A stretch of DNA of 45,015 nucleotides from NCBI GenBank assembly GCA_004297005.1, contig SCVA01000054.1, positions 1-45,015 on the forward strand, read 5' to 3'. Numbering within the stretch: position 1 is the first letter of the stretch; each line of letters opens with the position of its first letter. This document shows positions 26,100 through 34,404 of this stretch, one piece after another. The DNA comes from Nevskiaceae bacterium. GTDB taxonomy: Bacteria; Pseudomonadota; Gammaproteobacteria; Nevskiales; Nevskiaceae. The position numbers and the translations under genes were made by a program. Under the pieces are notes generated by a model. That model saw nothing but the letters and a program-made list of their open reading frames with translations. It had not been told where the DNA came from and made no database searches.

Positions 26100-27460
26100 C
26101 AGCGCTTCCCTCCCTTTGCGGCGCGCAACTGCGCCAGCTTCTCGGCGATCTTGCCTTCCAGCCCACGCGCGGTCGGCTGATAGAACTCGGCGTTGCGCAA
26201 GGCATCGGGCAGGAACTGCTGCCCCGCCGCATGAGCGCCCTCCTCTTCGTGGTCGTAGCGGTAGCCGCTGCCGTAGCCGAGATCCTTCATCAGCTTGGTG
26301 GGCGCATTGCGGATGTGCAGCGGCACCTCCAGCGAGCCGTGCTGCTCCACCGCCGCCCGCGCGGCGACGTAGGCGGTGTAGACCGCATTGGACTTGGGCG
26401 CCACCGCGAGATAGACGATGGCCTCGGCGATCGCCAACTCGGCCTCCGGCGAACCGATGCGCTCGTAGGCCTCCCAGGCGTTAAGCGCCAGTTGCAGGCC
26501 GCGCGGATCGGCCAGACCGATGTCCTCGTAAGCCATGCGCGTCACCCGCCGGGCGATGTAGCCGGCATCGACACCGCCGTCGAGCATGCGGCAGTACCAG
26601 TACAGCGCCGCGTCGGGATCGCTGCCGCGCACCGATTTGTGCAGGGCCGAAATCTGGTCGTAGAAGTGTTCGCCCTGCTTGTCGAAGCGGCGGAAGCCGC
26701 GGCCGATCAGTTTTTCCAGCAAGGCATCGTCCCTGGAACGCTCGGCGCGCGACAGCTCCCAGGCGGTCTCCAGCAGGACCAGGGCCTTGCGGGCGTCGCC
26801 ATCGGCGGCCTCGGCGATGCGGGCGATCCAGCTTTCCGGCAAGGCTTCGGCACCCGCGCCCAGGCCACGTTCGGCGTCGCTCAGCGCCCGCCGCAGCAGG
26901 GCGACGATGGCCGGGGTTTCCAGCGAGCGCAGCACGAAGATCCGCAGCCGCGACAGCAGCGCCCCGTTCAGCTCGAAGCTGGGGTTCTCGGTGGTGGCGC
27001 CGATCAGGGTAAGCGTGCCGTCCTCGACGAAGGGCAGCAGCGCATCCTGCTGGCCCTTGTTGAAGCGGTGAATCTCATCGACGAACAGCACCGTGCGCCG
27101 GGCGGTAAGTCCGCGTGCCTCCGCATGCGCGCTGGCCACCGCCTCACGGATGTCCTTGACCCCGGCCAGCACCGCCGACAAGGTCAGGAACTGTGCATCG
27201 ACATGCTGCGCAATCAAGCGCGCCAGCGTGGTCTTGCCGACTCCCGGCGGCCCCCAGAACACCAGCGAAGGCAGCTTGCCGGCCTCCAGCAGCGCGCGCA
27301 GCGGCGCGCCTACTCCCAGCACATGCTCCTGCCCCACCACCTCGTCCAGATGCCGCGGGCGCATACGCTCGGCCAGAGGCTGGGCCAAAGCCGCAGACGC
27401 CGGCTTCTTCGCCGCTGGCGGAGCACGCTGGTCAGTGAGCAGGTCTGGGGATTCGGCCAT
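26099..27460 (-). CDS. rarA: Replication-associated recombination protein A (RarA/MgsA)
   Basis: This AAA+ ATPase, related to clamp loaders, acts at stalled forks with SSB. An N-terminal flexible stretch (1-28) precedes [19 protein letters not shown], Walker [15 protein letters not shown], Walker [17 protein letters not shown] and the sensor [18 protein letters not shown]. The C-terminal tetramerisation region has [22 protein letters not shown]. Length (453 aa) is normal. It is preceded by lolA (47-base gap) and coupled to crcB. Confidence 0.97.
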   Translation of the reverse strand: MAESPDLLTDQRAPPAAKKPASAALAQPLAERMRPRHLDEVVGQEHVLGVGAPLRALLEAGKLPSLVFWGPPGVGKTTLARLIAQHVDAQFLTLSAVLAGVKDIREAVASAHAEARGLTARRTVLFVDEIHRFNKGQQDALLPFVEDGTLTLIGATTENPSFELNGALLSRLRIFVLRSLETPAIVALLRRALSDAERGLGAGAEALPESWIARIAEAADGDARKALVLLETAWELSRAERSRDDALLEKLIGRGFRRFDKQGEHFYDQISALHKSVRGSDPDAALYWYCRMLDGGVDAGYIARRVTRMAYEDIGLADPRGLQLALNAWEAYERIGSPEAELAIAEAIVYLAVAPKSNAVYTAYVAARAAVEQHGSLEVPLHIRNAPTKLMKDLGYGSGYRYDHEEEGAHAAGQQFLPDALRNAEFYQPTARGLEGKIAEKLAQLRAAKGGKR

Positions 27461-27507
27461 CGCCTATCGTAGGCGCTAGCGCCATCCGACCGGAAACTCG
27501 GCAGGGC

Positions 27508-28128
27508 TTAAGGTTGGCTGGCGTCGATCACTTCGACGCCCTTGGGCGCCTGGAACTGGAACAGCGCGGGATCCAGTTTGCCGTTGCTCTTGATCGCGCT
27601 GAACTGGATGTCGGTGGCGCCACCCAACTGGTCGCGGAACAGCATGCGCACCGGGGTGCCACCCTTGAGCCAGAGCTCGACCGACTGAAAGTCGCTGTCC
27701 TTGCCCTTGGGCTTGAGTTCCAGCTTGCGCACCGCGCCCTCACTGCCGGCGTCGGCGACGCTGAAGGTCTCGGTCAGCGTCTGCCGCTGCGAGAGCAGCG
27801 CCGCCGGCGTGCCCTGCAAGGCTTCGGCGGCCGGACGGATGCTGACCTGCTTCAGATCCTGATCGTAGAGCCACAGCCGGCTGCCATCGGTGACGATCAG
27901 TTGCGGCGCCGGCAGCAGGTACTCCCAGCGGAACTTGCCCGGGCGCATCAGCGCCATGCGGCCACTGCTGCTGTTCAAGGTCTCGCCGCGTTCGTCGATC
28001 TGGGTCTGGCTGAACTCCGCCTGCAAGGTCTGCACGCCGTCGACGAAGCGCGCCAGGGTCTGCTCCGGGGTTTCCGCGCGAGCATTGGTGAACGCAAGCA
28101 ACAGCAGCGAGAAGAACAGGGTGCGCAT
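27508..28128 (-). CDS. lolA: Outer-membrane lipoprotein carrier LolA
   Basis: LolA ferries lipoproteins across the periplasm from LolCDE to LolB. The signal peptide (about 1-18, cleavage ARA-ET) is followed by LARFVDGVQTLQAEFSQTQ, then GRMALMRPGKFRWEYLLPAPQLIVTDGSRLWLYD (split here as a family landmark) and the Arg used in lipid binding in FRWEY. Length (206 aa) is normal. It lies 72 bases after ftsK, the standard order. Confidence 0.95.
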   Translation of the reverse strand: MRTLFFSLLLLAFTNARAETPEQTLARFVDGVQTLQAEFSQTQIDERGETLNSSSGRMALMRPGKFRWEYLLPAPQLIVTDGSRLWLYDQDLKQVSIRPAAEALQGTPAALLSQRQTLTETFSVADAGSEGAVRKLELKPKGKDSDFQSVELWLKGGTPVRMLFRDQLGGATDIQFSAIKSNGKLDPALFQFQAPKGVEVIDASQP

Positions 28129-28200
28129 GGATTTCCTAGGAATGCTGAGGCGCCCGGAGTCTGGCCAGACGCGGTGAATGGCGCTTGAACGGGAGCTTGG

Positions 28201-30975
28201 CTAGTCGCGACCGCCGCCAAGGATTTCGCGATTGCCGCCCGGCCCGCTGGGCCCGACCAGCCCGGCGCTTTCCATCGCCTCGACGATGCGCGCGGCGCGG
28301 TTGTAGCCGATCTTCAGCCGCCGCTGCACCCAGCTCACCGAGGCCTTGCGAGTCTCCAGCACCAGGGCCACGGCGCTGTCGTAGAGCGGGTCCTTTTCGG
28401 CATCGCCGTCACCGTCGTCGGCCTTGGCCTTGAGGTCTTCCTCGTCGGCGAGGATGCCGTCCACGTAGTCCGGCTCACCCACCTGCTTCAGATAGGCCAC
28501 CACCTTGTGTACCTCGTGGTCGTCGACGAAGGCACCGTGCACGCGCGAGACGCTGGAGGCGCCCACCGGCCGGTACAGCATGTCGCCGTGTCCGAGCAGG
28601 GTCTCGGCGCCCATCTGGTCGAGGATGGTGCGGCTGTCGATGCGCGAGGCGACCTGGAAGGCAATGCGCGAGGGGATGTTGGCCTTGATGAGCCCGGTGA
28701 TGACATCGACGCTGGGCCGCTGGGTGGCGACGATCAGGTGGATGCCGGCGGCGCGCGCCTTCTGGGCGATGCGGGCGATCAGCTCTTCGACCTTCTTGCC
28801 GACCACCATCATCATGTCGGCCAGCTCGTCGATCACCACCACGATGTTGGGCAGCGGCTGGAGGTACACCGGCTCGCTGGGGCTGGAGCTGAACAGGTCC
28901 GGCGCGGCAGTCATCGGATCGCGGATCGGCGTGCCCAGCGCCTCGGCGTCGAGCAGCTTCTTGTTCATGCCGGCGAGATTGCGCACACCCAGCGCGGTCA
29001 TCAGCCGGTAGCGGCGCTCCATCTCGGCCACGCACCAGCGCAGCGCGTTGGCGGCGTCCTTCATGTCGGTGACTACCGGCGTCAGCAGGTGGGGTATGCC
29101 TTCGTAGACTGACAGCTCCAGCATCTTCGGGTCGATGAAGATGAAGCGCACCTGCTCGGCGGTGGCCTTGTAGAGCATCGACAGGATCATGACGTTGATC
29201 GCCACGCTCTTGCCCGAGCCGGTGGTGCCGGCCACCAGGAGGTGCGGCATCTTGGCGAGATCAACCGACGCCGGGTTGCCGGCGATGTCCTTGCCCAGGG
29301 CCATGGTCAGCGGCGAGGCGGAATTGCGGTAGGCCGGCGAGTCGATGATCTCGCGCAGCATCACGAACTCGCGCTTGGCGTTGGGAATCTCCAGGCCGAC
29401 GTAGGGCTTGCCCTCGATCACCTCGATCACCCGCACGCGGTTGACCGACAGCGAGCGCGCCAGATCGTTGCTCAGATTGGTGATCTGCACGCCTTTCACG
29501 CCCGGCGCCAGTTGCAGCTCGAAGCGGGTGATGACCGGGCCGGGAATCGCCGCCACCACCTGCGCCTTCACGCCGAAGTCGGCAAGGTGACGCTCGACGC
29601 TGCGCGACAAGAGGTCGATCTCCTCCGGCGTGTAGCGGCGGCCCGAGGGCTTGGGTGGATCGAGCAGATCCACCGGCGGGATCGGCTGGTCGGCGTAGGG
29701 CGTGGCGCGGTTCTGCGCCGCATAGGGCGAGAGCATCGGTGCCGGCGGCGGCAGGCCGAGATCGGCGGCGGTGCTAGGGGCGACCGCAGGCGCCTGCATC
29801 TGCGCCGGTGCGGTACGCACCACCGGCTTCGGCGCCTGGGTCGACGGCGCGGGCGCCAGGGTCGGCGGCAGTTCGGCGGCGAGCAAGGCGGCCACCCGAT
29901 CCGGCTCGGGCTCAGCGGGCGGCGGCGAAGGCGGGGCGGACGGGGCGGCGGCCAGCTCAGGACGCACCCAGGGCGGCAGCTCGGCGGCCTCGGCGAGCGC
30001 CGGTGCCGACAGGGCATCGGCCACTTCCGGCGCCGGCTCGCCGACCGCATGGCCGTGCTCGGCCACCGAGGCGTAAAAATCCTGCAGGTCGGCCGGCCCC
30101 GGCGTCTGCGCCTTGGCGGCGGCACTGGTCACCGGCTCCTCCCAGGGATCGGCGGCGCTGCTCGGCGCCAGCGTCGGATCGGCCGCCGCCTCCGCCGCGG
30201 TACCCAGCGCGGTGCTGAGCAGATCGACCTGCGGTTCGCGCCGCTCCTGGAGCGGGGCCGCGCCACGCCGGCGCGCCGGCTTGAGGCCGGGCAAGGGCGC
30301 CTCGCTGGAGGGCGGAATCAGCTCCTCGGCTTCGTCGGCTTCCGACGCCGGCTTCTGCCAGCGCGCCAGCAAGCGCAGCGTGCGCTCGCCGATGGCGTCG
30401 AGCAGATCCAGCCAGGAGAAGATCAGGGCCAACGGCAAGGCTGCCACAAACAAGGTCAGCAGCAGCAGCGCGGCGCCATAGGCACCAAGCAGGGTCGACA
30501 GCCATTCGCACAACGCCGCGCCAAACAGGCCGCCGCCGCCCTGAGGCGTCCAGGCGCCCGGCAGCGGCACCTGCAGGCTAAGCAGGCCAGCCAGGGATAG
30601 GGTGGCGAAAAGGCCGGCGGCGAGGCGTAGGCCGGCGGGGATCGCCGTAACGCTGGCGGCGCCGCGCAGGCTGCGGTAGCCCACCCAGGCCAGCGCGAAC
30701 GGCAGCACGAAACTGACGTAGCCGGTCAGACTCAGCAGGCTATTGGACAGCCAGGCGCCGCCCCGCCCCATCCAGTTGTGCAGGCTCTCGCCGGCCCCGG
30801 ACGAGGACCAGCCGGGGTCATTGGGGTGGTGGCTGACCAGCGACATCAGCAGGAGCACCGCCAGACCGAACAGCAGCAGGCTCAGGGCCTCGCGCGGCAG
30901 GCGCACCAACCAACCGGCATCGGTCTGTACCGGCTCGGCGGCGCGGGTCTTGTTGGACAGGCGGGGCAGCTTCAT
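28201..30975 (-). CDS. ftsK: DNA translocase FtsK
   Basis: FtsK pumps chromosome ends through the closing septum and activates XerCD at dif. The N-terminal four-pass membrane domain (about 28-190) is followed by a Pro/Ala/Glu-rich linker (about 210-450), then the RecA-like motor. Walker A is GTTGSGKS at 583-590 and Walker B is [12 protein letters not shown]. The gamma winged helix at the end ([22 protein letters not shown]) reads KOPS. Length (924 aa) is normal for a medium linker. It heads the run ftsK-lolA-rarA-crcB-serS and has an extended -10 promoter candidate. Confidence 0.98.
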   Translation of the reverse strand: MKLPRLSNKTRAAEPVQTDAGWLVRLPREALSLLLFGLAVLLLMSLVSHHPNDPGWSSSGAGESLHNWMGRGGAWLSNSLLSLTGYVSFVLPFALAWVGYRSLRGAASVTAIPAGLRLAAGLFATLSLAGLLSLQVPLPGAWTPQGGGGLFGAALCEWLSTLLGAYGAALLLLTLFVAALPLALIFSWLDLLDAIGERTLRLLARWQKPASEADEAEELIPPSSEAPLPGLKPARRRGAAPLQERREPQVDLLSTALGTAAEAAADPTLAPSSAADPWEEPVTSAAAKAQTPGPADLQDFYASVAEHGHAVGEPAPEVADALSAPALAEAAELPPWVRPELAAAPSAPPSPPPAEPEPDRVAALLAAELPPTLAPAPSTQAPKPVVRTAPAQMQAPAVAPSTAADLGLPPPAPMLSPYAAQNRATPYADQPIPPVDLLDPPKPSGRRYTPEEIDLLSRSVERHLADFGVKAQVVAAIPGPVITRFELQLAPGVKGVQITNLSNDLARSLSVNRVRVIEVIEGKPYVGLEIPNAKREFVMLREIIDSPAYRNSASPLTMALGKDIAGNPASVDLAKMPHLLVAGTTGSGKSVAINVMILSMLYKATAEQVRFIFIDPKMLELSVYEGIPHLLTPVVTDMKDAANALRWCVAEMERRYRLMTALGVRNLAGMNKKLLDAEALGTPIRDPMTAAPDLFSSSPSEPVYLQPLPNIVVVIDELADMMMVVGKKVEELIARIAQKARAAGIHLIVATQRPSVDVITGLIKANIPSRIAFQVASRIDSRTILDQMGAETLLGHGDMLYRPVGASSVSRVHGAFVDDHEVHKVVAYLKQVGEPDYVDGILADEEDLKAKADDGDGDAEKDPLYDSAVALVLETRKASVSWVQRRLKIGYNRAARIVEAMESAGLVGPSGPGGNREILGGGRD

Positions 30976-31022
30976 GGAGCGCGCGTGAGACCGCGGCAGG
31001 CGCGGCGTGAAAGTTGCGTCGG

Positions 31023-31031
31023 AGTATACCA
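31023..31031 (-). promoter_or_regulatory. Extended -10 promoter candidate for ftsK
   Basis: TGGTATACT on the minus strand (TGn plus 5/6 match TATACT) lies 48 bases before the ftsK ATG. No good -35 hexamer is seen 17 bases upstream. Confidence 0.5.
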
Positions 31032-31139
31032 GCGGGGTTGCACCCGCCCGGCGCTACCGCCGGTCGGCGTACCTTGAATTACGGTTGGGAACGGCCATTA
31101 TCAGTTCGTCACTTCCAGCGTCACGGTAGTCACCACACC

Positions 31140-31466
31140 ATGCAAACCAGGCACTTCGTACTTTCTTCCGACGGCAGCATCCGCGAATTTTCAGCGGAGC
31201 AGGCGGCGTTGATTGCTTCTGGCGCCGACCGCATCCCCGAGTTCGCCGCCCAGCGCGTGCGCTACCTGCAATTGACGCTCGACGACGCTGCCGAGACCGA
31301 GCTGAAGATCCAGACCGCCGGCGCCAGCATCCGCTTTGACGCTGAAGGCCGCATGGCCGAGGCCGGCCCTCCGGCCGATGACGAGACCTTCTCCCGTTTT
31401 GAACACGACGCCTGCGTGCAGTGGGCGCTAAAGGACCTACCCGCCGCTCCTGTGACGTTCCACTGA
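31140..31466 (+). CDS. Hypothetical protein, 108 aa, ahead of the transferase genes
   Basis: I do not recognise the family. The protein has no signal peptide or membrane segment and looks like a small cytosolic alpha/beta protein: RYLQLTLDD, TELKIQTAGASIRFDAEGR (strands with a turn) and a C-terminal FEHDACVQWALKDL helix. I chose the ATG at 31140; an upstream frame exists but has no initiation signal. The stop TGA is directly followed by the GTG of the FemAB-like gene, so it is the first gene of that coupled group and divergent from ftsK. Confidence 0.72.
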   Translation: MQTRHFVLSSDGSIREFSAEQAALIASGADRIPEFAAQRVRYLQLTLDDAAETELKIQTAGASIRFDAEGRMAEAGPPADDETFSRFEHDACVQWALKDLPAAPVTFH

Positions 31467-32612
31467 GTGCGCATCCGGCACCTCGCCCGCATCGCCGAGG
31501 TTCCGGCCGCGGCCTGGGACGCCCTGTTCCCGGCCGCTTACCCCTTCATCCGCCACGACTGGCTGCGCGCCCTGGAGGAGCACGGCTGCGCCGCGCCCGA
31601 CTCCGGCTGGACTCCCTGCCATCTGCTGCTGGAAGACGACGCCGGCAATTTGTTGGCCGCCGCGCCGCTCTATCTCAAGGCGCATTCCTGGGGCGAATTC
31701 GTGTTCGACTTCGCCTGGGCCGAGGGCGCCCAGCAGGCCGGCATCCGCTACTACCCCAAGCTGCTCAGCGCGGTGCCGTTCACTCCCAGCACCGGCCCAC
31801 GGCTGGGCGCCCGTGACGAGGCCAGCCGTGCCCAGCTGATCGCCGCCCTGCTGCAACTACCGGAGCACTCCGGCACCTCGTCCTGGCACGGGCTGTTCCT
31901 GTCGGCCACCGAGGCCGAGGCCTGTGCCGAACAGGGCGCGCTACGCCGCCACGATCTGCAGTTCCACTGGCACAACCGGCCGGGCGGCGGCTACGCCGAT
32001 TTCGAGGACTTCCTGGCCGCACTGAGCCACGACAAGCGCAAGAAGATCCGCCAGGAGCGGCGCAAGCTCGCCGGGAGTGGCCTGGGCTTCGACACCCTGC
32101 CCGGCGAGGCCTTTGGCGAGGCGCAATGGGCGGAACTGTACGCGCTCTACGCCAACACCTACGAGGAACGCGGCCAGCCACCCTATCTAAGCCTGGAATT
32201 CTTCCTCGACTACGCCCGCCGGCCCGGCAGCCCGGTGCGGGTGACCGTAGCCCGCGACGGCGTTCGGACGGTGGCCATGGCCCTGCTCTTGCAAGACGGA
32301 AACCGGCTCTACGGCCGGCACTGGGGCGCGGCGGAACGCTATGACGGACTGCACTTCGAGACTTGCTACTATCAGGGCGTACAGCACTGCATCCGCGAAG
32401 GGCTGGCGGTCTACGACGCGGGCGCGCAGGGCGAGCACAAACTGGCGCGTGGATTTGACCCGGTCATGACGCACTCCGTCCACAGCATTTCCGACCCCCG
32501 TCTGGCGCAAGCCGTGGCCCACGCGCTGAGTCGCGAGCGCTTGCTGGTGGCGGCACGCCTGGAGCAGTTGCAGGCGCACCGCGCCTACCGGCAGGTGGAG
32601 CCGACCCCATGA
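31467..32612 (+). CDS. FemAB-like GNAT-fold protein (PF04339 type)
   Basis: The 381-residue protein matches the family often labelled peptidoglycan biosynthesis or GNAT N-acetyltransferase: WDALFPAAYPFIRHDWLRALEE, PLYLKAHSWGEFVFDFAWAE-like core, FEDFLAALSHDKRKKIRQERRKL and the late ALLLQDGNRLYGRHWGA. It resembles FemAB, whose true members attach amino acids from aminoacyl-tRNA. Its own substrate is unknown. It starts at GTG (31467), right after the preceding stop, and its end overlaps aat (ATGA). Two aminoacyl-tRNA-dependent transferases follow, which makes a related chemistry worth testing. Confidence 0.87.
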   Translation: MRIRHLARIAEVPAAAWDALFPAAYPFIRHDWLRALEEHGCAAPDSGWTPCHLLLEDDAGNLLAAAPLYLKAHSWGEFVFDFAWAEGAQQAGIRYYPKLLSAVPFTPSTGPRLGARDEASRAQLIAALLQLPEHSGTSSWHGLFLSATEAEACAEQGALRRHDLQFHWHNRPGGGYADFEDFLAALSHDKRKKIRQERRKLAGSGLGFDTLPGEAFGEAQWAELYALYANTYEERGQPPYLSLEFFLDYARRPGSPVRVTVARDGVRTVAMALLLQDGNRLYGRHWGAAERYDGLHFETCYYQGVQHCIREGLAVYDAGAQGEHKLARGFDPVMTHSVHSISDPRLAQAVAHALSRERLLVAARLEQLQAHRAYRQVEPTP

Positions 32613-33373
32613 CCGCCCAGAGCCCCATCCGCCTGCAATGGCTGGACCCGCGCCAGCCCGAACAGCCGTTCCCGCCGGCGGAAACCGCCCTGCCCGAGCC
32701 CAATGGCCTGCTGGCCGTCGGCGGCGACCTCAGCCCGCGGCGCCTGCTGCGCGCCTACGCGCATGGTGTGTTCCCCTGGTTCAACCCGGACGAGCCCATC
32801 CTCTGGTGGAGCCCGAATCCGCGCTGCGTGTTCACCCCCGGCGAGCTGCGCATCTCCCATTCGCTGGCCAAGCGCCTGCGCCAAAACCGTCACGCGCTGA
32901 GTTTCGACCTCGCCTTCGACGAGGTGCTGAACGCCTGCGCCAGCGAGCGCCGCGGCAGCCGCGGCACCTGGCTGGGGCCGGACATGCGCCGCGCCTACCG
33001 CGATCTGCACCTGCTCGGTCACGCCCACTCGGTGGAGCTGTGGATGGATGGCGAGCTCGCCGGCGGCCTCTACGGCGTCAGCCTGGGCGGCGCCTTCTTC
33101 GGCGAAAGCATGTTCAGCCGGCGCAGCGATGCCTCCAAGCTGGCGCTGGTGCATTTCAGCCGTCAGCTGGCGGCCTGGGGCTTCGGCCTGCTGGACTGCC
33201 AGGTCGCCTCCGAACACCTGCTCAGCCTGGGCGCACGCAGCCTGCCGCGCGAGGAATTCCTCCATCGTCTTCAGGCCGCCCTGAAGCTGCCGGCACCGCG
33301 CGCCTGGCGCTTCGATACCGCACTGGCCGGCAATCCCGCGCATCTGCCGCACACGCTGGAACGGCGGCCATGA
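32609..33373 (+). CDS. aat: Leucyl/phenylalanyl-tRNA--protein transferase
   Basis: Aat adds Leu or Phe from aminoacyl-tRNA to N-terminal Lys/Arg, creating N-degrons read by ClpS-ClpAP. NGLLAVGGDLSPRRLLRAY, GVFPWFNPDEPILWWSPNPR and GSRGTWLGPDMRRAY are family signatures, with GELAGGLYGVSLGGAFFGE in the GNAT-like core. Length (254 aa) is normal. It overlaps the FemAB-like gene and bpt by ATGA at each end, so all three are translated together. Confidence 0.98.
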   Translation: MTAQSPIRLQWLDPRQPEQPFPPAETALPEPNGLLAVGGDLSPRRLLRAYAHGVFPWFNPDEPILWWSPNPRCVFTPGELRISHSLAKRLRQNRHALSFDLAFDEVLNACASERRGSRGTWLGPDMRRAYRDLHLLGHAHSVELWMDGELAGGLYGVSLGGAFFGESMFSRRSDASKLALVHFSRQLAAWGFGLLDCQVASEHLLSLGARSLPREEFLHRLQAALKLPAPRAWRFDTALAGNPAHLPHTLERRP

Positions 33374-34083
33374 CCCGCGCCATCCCCCTGCGTCTGCTGC
33401 TGGGCGCCGAGCAGCCCTGCGGCTATCTGCCGCGCCGCCTGTCGCGCTCGGCCTTCGTCGCCCCCAACACGCAGCTCGACGGCCAGCTCTACGGCACCCT
33501 GATCGCCAACGGCTTCCGCCGCAGTGGCGACTACGCCTATCGCCCGGCCTGTCCGCAGTGCACGGCTTGCGTGCCGGTGCGCCTGCCGGTCGCGGTGTTC
33601 AGTCCCAACCGCGCGCAGCGACGCTGCGCCAAGCGCAATGCCGATCTGGTGCTGCGCCGCCTGCGCGAAGTCGGCGAGGAGCATTTCGACCTCTACCGCC
33701 GCTATCTGCTCGCTCGCCACCCCTTCGGCGGCATGGACGCCTACGATGCCCGCGCCTTCCACGAATTCCTCGGCTCGCGCTGGGGCGTCACCGAGTTCTG
33801 GGAGTACCGCGATCCAGAACAACGCCTGCTGATGGTGGCGGTGGTGGACCGGCTGGCGCACGGCCTGTCGGCGGTCTACACCTTCTTCGACCCGGCCGAG
33901 ACCGCCCGAGGTCTGGGCACTTATGCGGTGCTCTCGCAGATCGCCGCCGCCCGCGAGGCGGGCCTGCCGCACGTCTACCTGGGCTACTGGGTGGAGAACT
34001 CAGAGACTATGGACTACAAGCGCAGCTACCGGCCGCTGGAGCAGTTCGACGGTCTGGTCTGGCGTCCAGGGCCGGCCAGTTGA
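33370..34083 (+). CDS. bpt: Aspartate/glutamate leucyltransferase Bpt
   Basis: Bpt adds Leu to N-terminal Asp/Glu, the bacterial counterpart of ATE1. CGYLPRRLSRSAFV (N-terminal Cys region), NGFRRSGDYAYRPAC and CTACVPVRLPV are the ATE_N part, and the C-terminal part has RHPFGGMDAYD-type and YLGYWVENSETMDYKRSYRPLEQF. Length (237 aa) is typical. Its ATG at 33370 overlaps the aat stop. infA follows after 87 bases with its own promoter. Confidence 0.96.
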   Translation: MTRAIPLRLLLGAEQPCGYLPRRLSRSAFVAPNTQLDGQLYGTLIANGFRRSGDYAYRPACPQCTACVPVRLPVAVFSPNRAQRRCAKRNADLVLRRLREVGEEHFDLYRRYLLARHPFGGMDAYDARAFHEFLGSRWGVTEFWEYRDPEQRLLMVAVVDRLAHGLSAVYTFFDPAETARGLGTYAVLSQIAAAREAGLPHVYLGYWVENSETMDYKRSYRPLEQFDGLVWRPGPAS

Positions 34084-34102
34084 GTCGGTCAAAAAGCAGC
34101 CA

Positions 34103-34131
34103 TTGCCGATGCGGGGTCGCTCACCCATAAT
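34103..34131 (+). promoter_or_regulatory. Sigma70 promoter for infA
   Basis: TTGCCG (34103-34108) and CATAAT (34126-34131) are separated by exactly 17 bp and followed by the GC-rich discriminator GCGCGCC, as expected for a stringently controlled translation gene. The leader is about 33 bases. Confidence 0.7.
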
Positions 34132-34170
34132 GCGCGCCTCACAAATCCGGGCGGACCTGTAAAAAGCGTA

Positions 34171-34389
34171 ATGGCGAAAGAAGATCACATCGAGATGGAA
34201 GGCGTGGTGATGGACGTGCTCCCCAACACCATGTTCCGCGTGAAACTGGAAAACGGCCACGTCGTGACCTGCCACATCTCGGGCCGCATGCGCAAGAACT
34301 ACATCCGCATCCTCGACGGCGACAAGGTGCGCGTCGAGCTGACGCCCTACGACCTGAGCAAGGGTCGCATCACCTTCCGCGACAAGTAA
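34171..34389 (+). CDS. infA: Translation initiation factor IF-1
   Basis: IF-1 is an OB-fold protein that occupies the ribosomal A site during initiation. The 72 residues match the family throughout: [45 protein letters not shown] and [18 protein letters not shown]. Position after aat-bpt is standard. The usual neighbour clpA is absent; the next gene is a convergent kinase. Confidence 0.98.
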   Translation: MAKEDHIEMEGVVMDVLPNTMFRVKLENGHVVTCHISGRMRKNYIRILDGDKVRVELTPYDLSKGRITFRDK

Positions 34390-34404
34390 GCGCCGCGGCG
34401 CTTA
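34387..34404. terminator. 18-bp palindrome joining the infA and kinase stop codons
   Basis: TAAGCGCCGCGGCGCTTA is a perfect palindrome whose first TAA is the infA stop and whose last TTA is the kinase stop on the other strand. There is no T-run, so intrinsic termination is weak; a 3'-end-stabilising hairpin is possible. Confidence 0.5.

Noticed and set aside
25722..26110. Fluoride riboswitch before crcB
   Set aside because: crcB overlaps the rarA stop by one base, so there is no leader in which a riboswitch could fold.
31014..31139. 42-codon N-terminal extension of the 108-residue protein
   Set aside because: It overlaps the ftsK promoter region and reads as a low-complexity Arg/Pro/Gly stretch; the ATG at 31140 gives a coherent start.
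34387..34404. Palindrome considered as a strong intrinsic terminator
   Set aside because: It has no T-run on either strand; I keep it only as a weak shared 3' structure.
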